Assembly: GCA_903901375.1 (NCBI GenBank)
Contig: CAIUQV010000665.1
Location: 1 to 7,266, forward strand
Length of the DNA stretch: 7,266 nt
Reading direction: 5' to 3'
Source: an uncultured Ignavibacteriota bacterium
GTDB taxonomy: Bacteria > Bacteroidota > Ignavibacteria > Tepidaquicellales > Tepidaquicellaceae
Position numbers and translations under genes: made by a program. This document shows, piece by piece, positions 1 to 6,622 of this stretch. Numbering within the stretch: the first letter of the stretch is position 1; each line of letters begins with the position of its first letter. Under the pieces are notes generated by a model. The model saw only the letters and a program-made list of their open reading frames with translations. It ran no database searches and was not told the DNA's origin.

Positions 1-522
1 GTACAATCAGGGTCTGAAAGAGTACTCAAACTAATGAACAGATTGTACTCGATTGAACAATACATGGAAATAATGAATTATGCCAAAGAACTTATGCCCG
101 GGATAGGATTATCTACAGATATAATAACAGGATTTCCTACAGAATCGGAAGATGACCATAAAATGACACTTGATTTACTGGAGCAGGTAGAATACGACGG
201 AGCTTACACCTTTGCATATTCGCCAAGAGAGAATACAAAGTCTTACAGGATGCAGGATGATGTACCTCAGGATGTAAAAACAAGAAGGCTTGATGAAATA
301 ATACATGTACAGAGAAAAGTATCGGCAAGAATTTATAAGAAAATGGTAGGGACGCATCAGGAGGTGCTGATAGAAAGCTTCTCAAAGAAGTCAGATGATT
401 ATTTAATGGGTAGAACAGATTGCAATAAATCAGTAATTTTGCCGAAAGCAGATAATAAAGTAGGAGACTTGGTAAACGTTAAAATTCTTAAATCAAATTC
501 AGCAACATTGTTTGCAGAATAG
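1..522 (+). CDS. miaB: MiaB, tRNA-2-methylthio-N6-dimethylallyladenosine synthase, C-terminal part (5' truncated)
   Basis: The reading frame is open from the first base, so the gene begins upstream; 173 C-terminal residues are present. MiaB is a cytoplasmic radical-SAM enzyme that adds a methylthio group to i6A37 of tRNAs. Visible signatures are the VQSGSERVLKLMNR block at residues 1-14 (the usual QSGS...LK.MNR motif), STDIITGFPTE at 38-48, YSPRENT at 73-79, and a C-terminal TRAM-like segment containing GRTDCNK at 137-143. GRTDCNK followed by a hydrophobic stretch favours MiaB over the relatives RimO and MtaB. The family is normally about 440-470 residues, so the N-terminal iron-sulfur domain and the CxxxCxxC radical-SAM motif lie outside the window. 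The stop is TAG at 520-522, and the next gene appears to start 14 bp later, so the two are probably co-transcribed. Confidence 0.87.
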   Translation, partial: VQSGSERVLKLMNRLYSIEQYMEIMNYAKELMPGIGLSTDIITGFPTESEDDHKMTLDLLEQVEYDGAYTFAYSPRENTKSYRMQDDVPQDVKTRRLDEIIHVQRKVSARIYKKMVGTHQEVLIESFSKKSDDYLMGRTDCNKSVILPKADNKVGDLVNVKILKSNSATLFAE

Positions 523-536
523 AAAGATAAACAGTA

Positions 537-1420
537 TTGGCTGATTTTCTCACATATACATTCTTAGTAACATTAGCATTTATCATAAGAAGATTCCCTA
601 TCAGAGTGATGCAGAGAACGGGGAAGTATCTCGGAATGTTTTTTTTTACCTAATTCCTTCAAGAAAGATAATTGCTTTTGACAATGTGTCTCTTTGTTTT
701 CCTGATAAAGATGACAAATGGAAATGGGATGTTGTTAAAGGTACTTTTATAAACCTTGGTATAAATTTATTCGAATTACTTTACTTTCCTAAACTACGTA
801 AAGATACGATTGAGAAATTCGTTTCATTTCAGAACTATGATTTAATTTCAAATGCATTAGAAGAAGGCAGGGGAGTGTTCTTTCTGAGCGGGCATATTTC
901 CAACTGGGAGTTAACTGCATTCGCATATGCGAAAACATTCAGGACGAGATTAAACATAATAGTTAAAAGTCAAAGTAATAAGCGTGTTAACAGAAAAGTG
1001 AATCAGTACCGAGAACTGAGCGGTAATGAGATGATTGAAATAGGCGGATCATTAAGAAATATATATACTCTGATTAAAAAGAATGAAATTGTGTGTTTTC
1101 TTATGGACCAGTCAGCAAATCCGGATTATTCTGTGTATTCGAAGTTTTTTGGAATAAACGTTGCAACATTTTCAGGACCAGCCAAGATAGCTTTAAAAAA
1201 CAACACTGAGATAATATTTGCATATTCAGTAAGGAATAGAAATTATAACTACATAATTAAGATAGAAAAAATAATATATGATGATTTGAAGGGCGGAGCG
1301 ACAGATGAGAATGTTTCTATACTTACTTCAAGAATAAATCAAAAACTCGAAAGCAGCATCAGAGAAAATCCTGAGCAGTGGCTTTGGGTGCACAGAAGGT
1401 TCAAACACATTCAGAAATGA
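537..1420 (+). CDS. lpxL: LpxL/HtrB-type lipid A acyltransferase, interrupted by an apparent -1 frameshift
   Basis: This inner-membrane enzyme family transfers a secondary acyl chain to lipid A. The C-terminal part (frame 2, open well before a GTG at 686) has HISNWE, the catalytic HX4(D/E) motif, with His at 893-895 and Glu at 908-910. It also has DQSAN, a KFFG segment and the closing PEQWLWVHRRFK block. Homology continues upstream of the GTG (LIPSRKIIAFDNVSLCFPDK), so 686 is not the true start. The missing N terminus is in frame 3 from TTG 537: a hydrophobic segment, then RRFPIRVMQRTGKYLGMFFF, ending at TAA 651-653. Re-reading one T of the T9 run at 639-647 joins the two into 294 residues, a normal family length with the active site at His120/Glu125. 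TTG 537 is the only usable early start after an in-frame TAA at 528-530, and no strong ribosome site precedes it. The 3' end overlaps the next gene by ATGA. The family call is strong; LpxL versus LpxM-type specificity cannot be told. Confidence 0.82.
639..647 (+). other. T9 homopolymer at the frameshift point of the lpxL-like gene
   Basis: Nine consecutive T follow ATG 636-638. The N-terminal frame runs through ATG-TTT-TTT-TTT-ACC to TAA at 651-653. The C-terminal homology continues in the frame reading TAC-CTA-ATT from 647. One extra T, or a -1 slip on the run, restores a continuous gene. By eye it is the longest homopolymer in the window, where other runs reach about six. It is therefore a plausible site for a sequencing length error, replication slippage or transcriptional slippage. 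Confidence 0.8.
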
Positions 1421-2445
1421 AAATACTAATAAATCAGACAGCATTTCTGGGTGATTTGATTCTATCTTTACCTTTACTGCAGGTAATAAAAGAAAAGATA
1501 GCTAACACTTCAGTTGACTATTTGTGTATAACTAAGACTAAAGAAATTCTTCAGAATAATCCCCACATTAACAAAATTATTGAGTATGATAAACATGGGA
1601 GGGATAAGGGCTTAACGGGTTTTAAAAAGATAATAAAAGAAATAAGAGGCAATAAATATGATGTGATTATATCTGTTCAGAGGTTTTTGAGGTCAACATT
1701 AATTGCGAAACTCTCAGGAGCTCAGAAATCTATATCATACGATATATCTTCATTTTCTTTTCTATATACTGACAGAGTAGAGTATCAACAGAAACACGAA
1801 ATATCAAGAGTACTTGATTTATTAAAACCATTGGGACTGGAAGATTTACCTTTAATTAAACCAGAAATATATCCATCCGAAAATGACAAAGAAGAAGTCG
1901 CAAAAATTTTTAAAGGGTTAGGAATATCTGAAAAGAGGGAGTTAATCTGTATTGCGCCCGGTTCAGTCTGGTTTACAAAGAGATTTCCACGAGATAAATT
2001 TGTCAGATTAATAAATATGATGGATAATGATAAGTATAAGGTTGCATTAATCGGCGGAAGTGATGATAAGAAATTATGCGAGTATATAATCAGCAAATCG
2101 ACAAATAATGAAGTGTATAATTTTGCCGGGAAGCTTTCAATATTACAATCAGCAGAACTTATAAAAAACAGTGCTCTTATAATAACAAATGATTCTGCTC
2201 CACTGCATCTGGCAACTGCAGTTGGTACAAGAGTCTTAGCGTTGTTTGGCTCAACTATCTCTGAATTTGGTTTTTCTCCTATTGGGGAAAATGACAAAAT
2301 ATTTGAAACAGCAGGACTGAAGTGCAGGCCATGTTCAAATCATGGCAAGAAAGAATGTCCGATACATACATTTGACTGTATGAATCGAATTTCTGAAGAA
2401 GTAATTTACGATGAAGTAAAGAGTATACTACTTAATCTTTCCTAA
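1417..2445 (+). CDS. WaaF-like ADP-heptose:LPS heptosyltransferase (GT9 family)
   Basis: The 342-residue protein has the two-domain GT-B layout of family 9 glycosyltransferases. These move heptose from ADP-heptose to the inner core of lipopolysaccharide on the cytoplasmic face of the inner membrane. The N terminus MKILINQTAFLGDL carries the GD motif at residues 12-13, where the family has its proposed catalytic Asp. The nucleotide-sugar half has IAPGSVWFTKRFP at 179-191 and TNDSAPLHLATAVG at 257-270. A Cys-rich tail (Cys303, 306, 314, 321) matches the PC...C...C pattern common in WaaF-like members. The frame is open further upstream to 1378, but ATG 1417 is preferred: it overlaps the acyltransferase stop as ATGA (1417-1420), and the family motif starts immediately after it. 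The 3' end overlaps ribE, on the opposite strand, by 18 bp. The exact acceptor (WaaC, WaaF or another core sugar) is uncertain. Confidence 0.88.
   Translation: MKILINQTAFLGDLILSLPLLQVIKEKIANTSVDYLCITKTKEILQNNPHINKIIEYDKHGRDKGLTGFKKIIKEIRGNKYDVIISVQRFLRSTLIAKLSGAQKSISYDISSFSFLYTDRVEYQQKHEISRVLDLLKPLGLEDLPLIKPEIYPSENDKEEVAKIFKGLGISEKRELICIAPGSVWFTKRFPRDKFVRLINMMDNDKYKVALIGGSDDKKLCEYIISKSTNNEVYNFAGKLSILQSAELIKNSALIITNDSAPLHLATAVGTRVLALFGSTISEFGFSPIGENDKIFETAGLKCRPCSNHGKKECPIHTFDCMNRISEEVIYDEVKSILLNLS
2428..2445. other. Tail-to-tail overlap of the waaF-like gene and ribE
   Basis: The rightward gene stops with TAA at 2443-2445. The leftward ribE stops with TAG, read from 2430 to 2428. Their coding ends share 18 bp. 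I see no GC-rich hairpin with a T tract on either strand around the junction, so transcripts from both arms may overlap at their 3' ends. Confidence 0.85.
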
Positions 2446-3042
2446 AATTCTTAAAACAAATTTACCTAACATATCAAACTCAAGGTTTACCTTATCACCA
2501 GGTTTTAAATATCTGAAATTAGTAGCGGAATATGTATGCGGGATGATTGCGACTTTGATAATTACACTTTTAGAGGTTTCCTTAACGATTTCAGCAATTG
2601 TTAAACTGATTCCATTTACTGAGATAGAACCAACGTATATTATATTCTTTCTAAACTTTGCAGGAAATTCAAAGAAAAATTCCCAGCTATCTTTTAATTG
2701 TTTCACTTTGTAAACTTTGCCTGTGGCATCTACGTGACCCTGAACAATATGTCCATCAAGACTCTCGTGCATTTTCATTGGTTTTTCAAGGTTGACAAAG
2801 CTGCCTTTAAATAAATTACCGAGATTTGTTTTACTGAGTGATTCGTTTACTGTGGTAAACTCAAATTTTCCATTTCTGATAGCTTCAATGGTCATACAGG
2901 CTCCATTAATTGCAATACTATCGCCTTTCTTTCTATCTTTAAGATAGGTCTTTTTAGTGGGTTCTATTGTGAACTTAATACTGTCTCCTCGGGGTGTTGT
3001 TTTTATTACCTTACCTGTATCAGTTACTATGCCTGTAAACAT
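2428..3042 (-). CDS. ribE: Riboflavin synthase alpha chain
   Basis: This cytoplasmic enzyme dismutates two molecules of 6,7-dimethyl-8-ribityllumazine to riboflavin. The 204-residue protein has the expected two tandem lumazine-binding repeats (about 1-97 and 98-200). The first opens with the family signature MFTGIV and contains GDSIAINGACMT (40-51) and NESLSKTNLG (66-75). The second contains GHIVQGHVD (97-105), GSISVNGISLT (138-148) and IIPHTYSATN (166-175), and ends with a GDKVNLEFD segment. Length is normal for the family. ATG 3042-3040 lies inside the end of ribD (23-bp overlap), so translation is probably coupled to it. The A/T-rich stretch before the ATG has no recognisable Shine-Dalgarno sequence. 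The gene is named ribE in the E. coli-style scheme (ribC in older literature). Confidence 0.94.
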   Translation of the reverse strand: MFTGIVTDTGKVIKTTPRGDSIKFTIEPTKKTYLKDRKKGDSIAINGACMTIEAIRNGKFEFTTVNESLSKTNLGNLFKGSFVNLEKPMKMHESLDGHIVQGHVDATGKVYKVKQLKDSWEFFFEFPAKFRKNIIYVGSISVNGISLTIAEIVKETSKSVIIKVAIIPHTYSATNFRYLKPGDKVNLEFDMLGKFVLRILGKIK

Positions 3043-4126
3043 TTCTGTAATTTTTATATTTTAAGATTATGTCTTTGTTTAATAAAATTATATCTTTCAA
3101 AAATAATTCTTTTGCTTTAGCAATACTATCTAATTTAAAATCCTTAAATGAGGAAATGCCATCCCCGAATATTTTAGGGGCTGAGATTACAATCAATTCA
3201 TCAAAAATATCTTCCCTGATGAATTGCGAAAAGACAAACGAACCACCTTCTACAAGAATTGAATAATAACCTATATTATAAAGATGTTTAACAATATCAG
3301 AAACCTGAATGATATTATTATTACTTTTTACATAAATATACTTTAAATATTTCTTGTCTTCCGTCTTTTTTAAGCTGCTGTGGAAAATTATCGTTAATGG
3401 CGGAGTATTCTTTATCAGTTTATATTTTAATGTTAATTTGAGGTCTTTATCTATTACTACTCTTACAGGTTGTCTGAGTGATTTTACGTGTCTAACAGTA
3501 AGTTCCGGATTATCTTGAGTAACTGAGTTCCGGCCGATTAATATACAGTCATTCTGAGCTCTGAGTTCATGTGTAAACTTCCTTGAAAATATATCGGTTA
3601 TCCATCTTGAACTGAAATTATTTAAAGCAATTTTCCCATCAATACTTTGAGCAACTTTTAAAGTAATAAAAGGGCGCTTTTGCGAAATATTTATAATAAA
3701 CTTCTCATTTAATTCAAAACACTTTTGACTAAGAATACCTGTTTTGACATTAATTCCTGCTTTTCTTAGTTTTGCAATTCCTTTGCCGTTTACTAAAGGG
3801 TTTGGGTCTTTAAGACCAATTACTACTTTCTTTATTTTATGTTTGATGATTAAATCTGTGCATGGAGGAGTTTTGCCAAAGTGAGAACATGGTTCAAGAT
3901 TAACATAAAGAACTGAGTCTTGAAGGGACGTTGTTCCTTTTAGTGCATTTTTTATTGTGTTAACTTCTGCGTGATTGGCTCCGAATTTTCTGTGATAACC
4001 TTTGCCTATAATTTTATTTTTCTTAACGATAACACATCCAACAAGAGGATTTGGTTCAACTTTTCCTTTACCTTTTAGTGCCAGATCAATACATAAACTC
4101 ATATATTTATGATCAGAGTTTTTCAT
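3020..4126 (-). CDS. ribD: RibD, bifunctional diaminohydroxyphosphoribosylaminopyrimidine deaminase / 5-amino-6-(5-phosphoribosylamino)uracil reductase
   Basis: RibD performs the second and third steps of riboflavin synthesis from GTP. The N-terminal deaminase domain (about 1-145) has NPLVGCVIV at 26-34, the zinc site HAE at 52-54 with Cys80 and Cys89 in EPCSHFGKTPPC, and DPNPLVNGKGI at 107-117. The C-terminal reductase domain (about 150-360) has RPFITLKVAQSIDGKIA at 151-167, WITD at 175-178, ILIGRNSVTQDNPELTVR at 195-212 and LVEGGSF at 291-297. At 368 residues it is full length, and all expected deaminase zinc ligands are present. ATG 4126 gives an N terminus like that of E. coli RibD and overlaps the preceding glycosyltransferase by 14 bp. 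An in-frame ATG at 4102 (Met9) would avoid the overlap but is less likely. No FMN riboswitch can precede it, because the upstream gene runs into it. Confidence 0.94.
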   Translation of the reverse strand: MKNSDHKYMSLCIDLALKGKGKVEPNPLVGCVIVKKNKIIGKGYHRKFGANHAEVNTIKNALKGTTSLQDSVLYVNLEPCSHFGKTPPCTDLIIKHKIKKVVIGLKDPNPLVNGKGIAKLRKAGINVKTGILSQKCFELNEKFIINISQKRPFITLKVAQSIDGKIALNNFSSRWITDIFSRKFTHELRAQNDCILIGRNSVTQDNPELTVRHVKSLRQPVRVVIDKDLKLTLKYKLIKNTPPLTIIFHSSLKKTEDKKYLKYIYVKSNNNIIQVSDIVKHLYNIGYYSILVEGGSFVFSQFIREDIFDELIVISAPKIFGDGISSFKDFKLDSIAKAKELFLKDIILLNKDIILKYKNYRNVYRHSN

Positions 4127-4775
4127 TTACTGCCATTTTAAGATTTGTTAAAATACTGTCTTTTGAATTTCTGTAATAAATGTAAGAACTTGATTCAATT
4201 TTTGTGACCCTGAAAGATTTTTCAGCTCTTTTAACAAAATCTGAGTCATATGAATAAACGTTTCTAAAGCCATTAAGTTTAAAGAAAACATCTTTTTTCC
4301 CGAATAAAGTAGCTCCTAATACGCAATCTTTTAAGTGTATAAGTTTGTTAGTATTACGCGCATCGGGTACAAACATATCCTTTTCTCTGCCAATAATAAC
4401 TGCATTACTATGAATAAGGTCTACATTACGATGTTTATTGAAATACATAATCCTTTCAGACAGATGATTCTTTTCATATTCATCATCAGAATCAAGAAAG
4501 GTAATATACTTTCCATCAGAAAGTTTCATACCTGTGTTTAAAGAAAGAGGAGTTTTTCGATTAGTATGCGCCACAAACTTAATTCTATAATCGTATTTTA
4601 TGAATCGCAGAAGTTTATTATGCAAATTATCTGAGCTTCCATCGTCTACAATAATAATTTCATAATCAGTGAATGATTGATTTAATATTGATTCAAGAGC
4701 CCTGTAAATAGTTCGTTTCCGGTTGTATACAGTCAGTACAATACTTATCTGAGGTTTAGTAAGATTTACGAGCAT
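4113..4775 (-). CDS. Family 2 glycosyltransferase (GT-A fold)
   Basis: This short cytoplasmic glycosyltransferase has 220 residues and no predicted membrane segment. The N terminus shows the GT2 pattern: SIVLTVYNRKRTIYRALESI at 11-30, then IIIVDDGSSDN at 40-50 for nucleotide binding, and the metal-binding DXD-type motif in FLDSDDEY at 93-100 (Asp95 and Asp97). A later LNGFRN...YDSDFVKRA stretch (167-184) resembles the acceptor-side region of the family. Substrate and acceptor cannot be read from the sequence. It lies 3 bp after the EnvC-like gene and overlaps ribD by 14 bp. With lpxK in the same operon and a heptosyltransferase in the facing arm, a role in lipopolysaccharide core or another surface glycan is a reasonable inference, not shown. 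It is at the short end for GT2 proteins, but both the start region and the catalytic motifs are intact. Confidence 0.88.
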   Translation of the reverse strand: MLVNLTKPQISIVLTVYNRKRTIYRALESILNQSFTDYEIIIVDDGSSDNLHNKLLRFIKYDYRIKFVAHTNRKTPLSLNTGMKLSDGKYITFLDSDDEYEKNHLSERIMYFNKHRNVDLIHSNAVIIGREKDMFVPDARNTNKLIHLKDCVLGATLFGKKDVFFKLNGFRNVYSYDSDFVKRAEKSFRVTKIESSSYIYYRNSKDSILTNLKMAVNEKL

Positions 4776-4778
4776 ATA

Positions 4779-5951
4779 TTATTTGTGATGTTGTATTCCA
4801 CCATGTGCCACCCAAAATTTGGGATCCTCAGGTGTTAAGTTATTTCTGATTTCGAAATGAAACATCTGACCGTCAAGAGATTGTGAAGTATGTGCAATTA
4901 TATCACCAGCTTTTACTGTTTTACCTATGGAAACACTTATATCTTTTACAACTCCATACACAGACCTATATCCGTTATTGTGATTAATGATGATAACATT
5001 TCTGTATAAAGGAATGTCGAATATGCTTTCTACAATCCCATCTGCAACACACTTTACATCAGAGTTATCGGCTATCGAAACATCGACACCCTCATTATTC
5101 ATAATTGTTCCGGTAAGTGGATTAATTGATTTTCCAAAATCATTAATAATATCAGTTGAATTAACCGGGAAAATAAGTTTTCCTTTTAGTGCATCAAAAT
5201 TAATTGAAGAATAATCGGGCACAGTTTTGATTTTATAAACAACAGTTTCGTTGTTTGTTGAAAGATAATACTCGAGATCAAGAATTTTGGAACGAATTTT
5301 CTCAATCTGAAAATTATAGTTTTCTATATTCGAATGAAGCAGATTTAAAGAATCTTCTAAAGTTTGTTTGTCATTTAACAAAGATAACTGATCCTGTTTT
5401 TTAAGAGAAATATACTTTCCTAATTCAGCTTTATTAAGTCCGGATATTTTCTTGCTTTCGAGGAAGGCAAATTCTTCATACTTTATCTTCTCAAAATCTA
5501 TTTTTCTGGTTTGAGATAACCGAGTGAGATATTCCAATCTTGCATAAAATTTTGAAGGGGACTCAGAAGTGAAAAGTATCTGGTACTGGTAATCAGTACC
5601 TTTCTTGTACAAAGAAATTATACGTTTCTTAAATTCATTCTTAAGCTTCTCAATAGTTTCTTTTCTTTTAATAAATTCCAGTTCCTGCTTAATTGTTTTA
5701 TTGGGTGAAGTACCTGATTTCATATCAGAAATTAAATCAGACAAAACCTTAATCTGGTTAATAATATCCTTTAGTCTAAGGTTAAGAATAGAGATACTTT
5801 TATTACTTAAAGTAATTGAATTTTCGTATTTTTCTACCTGAAGTTTATAACTACCGTATTGATTCATTTTGTCTTCACGCGGGGTATAATCTGCGTAGGA
5901 TAGATTGCAAGCAATCAGAACAACTAATAATATTGCATACCTGGTTTTCAT
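4779..5951 (-). CDS. EnvC-like exported coiled-coil protein with a degenerate LytM (M23) domain
   Basis: The 390-residue protein begins with a short basic stretch and hydrophobic core (MKTRYAILLVVLIACNLSYA), a likely signal peptide placing it in the periplasm. Next comes a long Lys/Glu/Leu-rich region (about 30-230), probably coiled coil. A C-terminal LytM/peptidase M23 domain (about 255-380) follows. Active M23 enzymes use HxxxD and HxH. Counting from the alternative ATG 5957, the first motif reads NEGVD (288-292, His replaced by Asn) and the second MFH (365-367, first His replaced by Met). One zinc ligand and the catalytic His are therefore missing, as in EnvC and NlpD, which activate cell-division amidases rather than cut peptidoglycan. 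The role here is inferred from that architecture. ATG 5951 is preferred because it forms an ATGA overlap (5948-5951) with the upstream gene; ATG 5957 adds two residues. Confidence 0.82.
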   Translation of the reverse strand: MKTRYAILLVVLIACNLSYADYTPREDKMNQYGSYKLQVEKYENSITLSNKSISILNLRLKDIINQIKVLSDLISDMKSGTSPNKTIKQELEFIKRKETIEKLKNEFKKRIISLYKKGTDYQYQILFTSESPSKFYARLEYLTRLSQTRKIDFEKIKYEEFAFLESKKISGLNKAELGKYISLKKQDQLSLLNDKQTLEDSLNLLHSNIENYNFQIEKIRSKILDLEYYLSTNNETVVYKIKTVPDYSSINFDALKGKLIFPVNSTDIINDFGKSINPLTGTIMNNEGVDVSIADNSDVKCVADGIVESIFDIPLYRNVIIINHNNGYRSVYGVVKDISVSIGKTVKAGDIIAHTSQSLDGQMFHFEIRNNLTPEDPKFWVAHGGIQHHK

Positions 5952-6622
5952 CTGCAAGAATCTACAAATGATAATAAAATACTTTTTGAGTAAGGACTTT
6001 CAAAATCATCAAATCTTTCAGGATGCCACTGAATACCCAGTAAAAAAGCTCTATCATCTTTATTTAAGTATTCAATACCTTCAATTATTCCGTCAGGTGA
6101 TTTTGCGCTTACAATAAGACCTTCACCAAGTCTGTCAACTGACTGATGATGAGAGCTTGTTACTTTTCCATCATTTGTACGAACTATGCTATGCAAGAGA
6201 GTATCATTATAAACGTTAACATTATGCCATCTCATAATATCTTTAGCAATTTTGTCATGATTAACCTTTCTAATAGAAGGTATATCATAAATTAACGAAC
6301 CTTTAAAGTAAACATTAATCATCTGACATCCACGGCAAATCCCAAGAACAGGCTTATTGTTTGCAACAGCTTCCTGCAATAGTTTGTACTCAAAACCGTC
6401 TCTGAACGTATTATATCGACCTGCATCTTCTTTGGTTTCCCAGTCATTGTATAGCTCAGGATAAATGTCAACACCGCCGGAAAGAATAAGTCCATTAATA
6501 TCATTAAATCTGGAAAAAGCACTTTTATCATTGTAATCAAGAATAACGAACTCAACGTCGAAATGATTAAGCCATTTAACATAAAGCTCGAAATTCTTTT
6601 CACATCTGGTAATGCCAATCAT
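5948..6622 (-). CDS. Class I glutamine amidotransferase-like hydrolase (peptidase C26, PuuD-like)
   Basis: The 224-residue protein is a stand-alone class I glutaminase-fold hydrolase of the peptidase C26 type. That family includes the gamma-glutamyl-GABA hydrolase PuuD and other gamma-glutamyl cleaving enzymes. The nucleophile elbow is PVLGICRGCQMINV at 91-104 with Cys96. SSHHQSV is at 156-162. The His/Glu pair of the triad is in QWHPER at 198-203 (His200, Glu202). ILSGGVDIYPELY at 46-58 is also characteristic. All triad residues are present, so it is probably active. No signal peptide is seen, so it is cytoplasmic. It lacks any neighbouring putrescine or glutamine-synthetase-like gene, so a PuuD function is not supported by context. 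It sits between lpxK and the EnvC-like gene, with ATGA overlaps on both sides (6619-6622 and 5948-5951). The true substrate is unknown. Confidence 0.85.
   Translation of the reverse strand: MIGITRCEKNFELYVKWLNHFDVEFVILDYNDKSAFSRFNDINGLILSGGVDIYPELYNDWETKEDAGRYNTFRDGFEYKLLQEAVANNKPVLGICRGCQMINVYFKGSLIYDIPSIRKVNHDKIAKDIMRWHNVNVYNDTLLHSIVRTNDGKVTSSHHQSVDRLGEGLIVSAKSPDGIIEGIEYLNKDDRAFLLGIQWHPERFDDFESPYSKSILLSFVDSCR

Noticed and set aside
659..682. A possible hairpin downstream of T9 (TCAA...TTGA arms) as a programmed frameshift stimulator.
   Set aside because: Pairing is short, AT-rich and needs bulges. It is too weak to support programmed ribosomal frameshifting; slippage on the run itself or a sequence error is simpler.
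686..1420. Treating GTG 686 as the real start of the acyltransferase.
   Set aside because: Family homology continues upstream in the same frame to about 647 and then in frame 3, so this start would remove the membrane segment and conserved N-terminal residues.
1785..2297. A 170-codon open frame on the minus strand inside the waaF-like gene.
   Set aside because: It lies wholly antisense to a gene with clear GT9 motifs, its translation shows no recognisable motif, and such frames are expected opposite AT-rich coding sequence.
2422..2429. The palindrome AGTATACT near the convergent junction as a terminator or operator.
   Set aside because: Eight bases of AT-rich palindrome with no loop and no T tract is expected by chance and lies within the heptosyltransferase coding sequence.
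4113..4140. An FMN riboswitch ahead of ribD.
   Set aside because: The upstream gene overlaps the ribD start by 14 bp and no RFN-like conserved blocks are apparent, so there is no leader to hold one.
5948..6622. Naming the C26 hydrolase puuD and assigning putrescine degradation.
   Set aside because: Only fold-level and catalytic motifs are visible and no putrescine-pathway genes are nearby, so a specific substrate is not supported.
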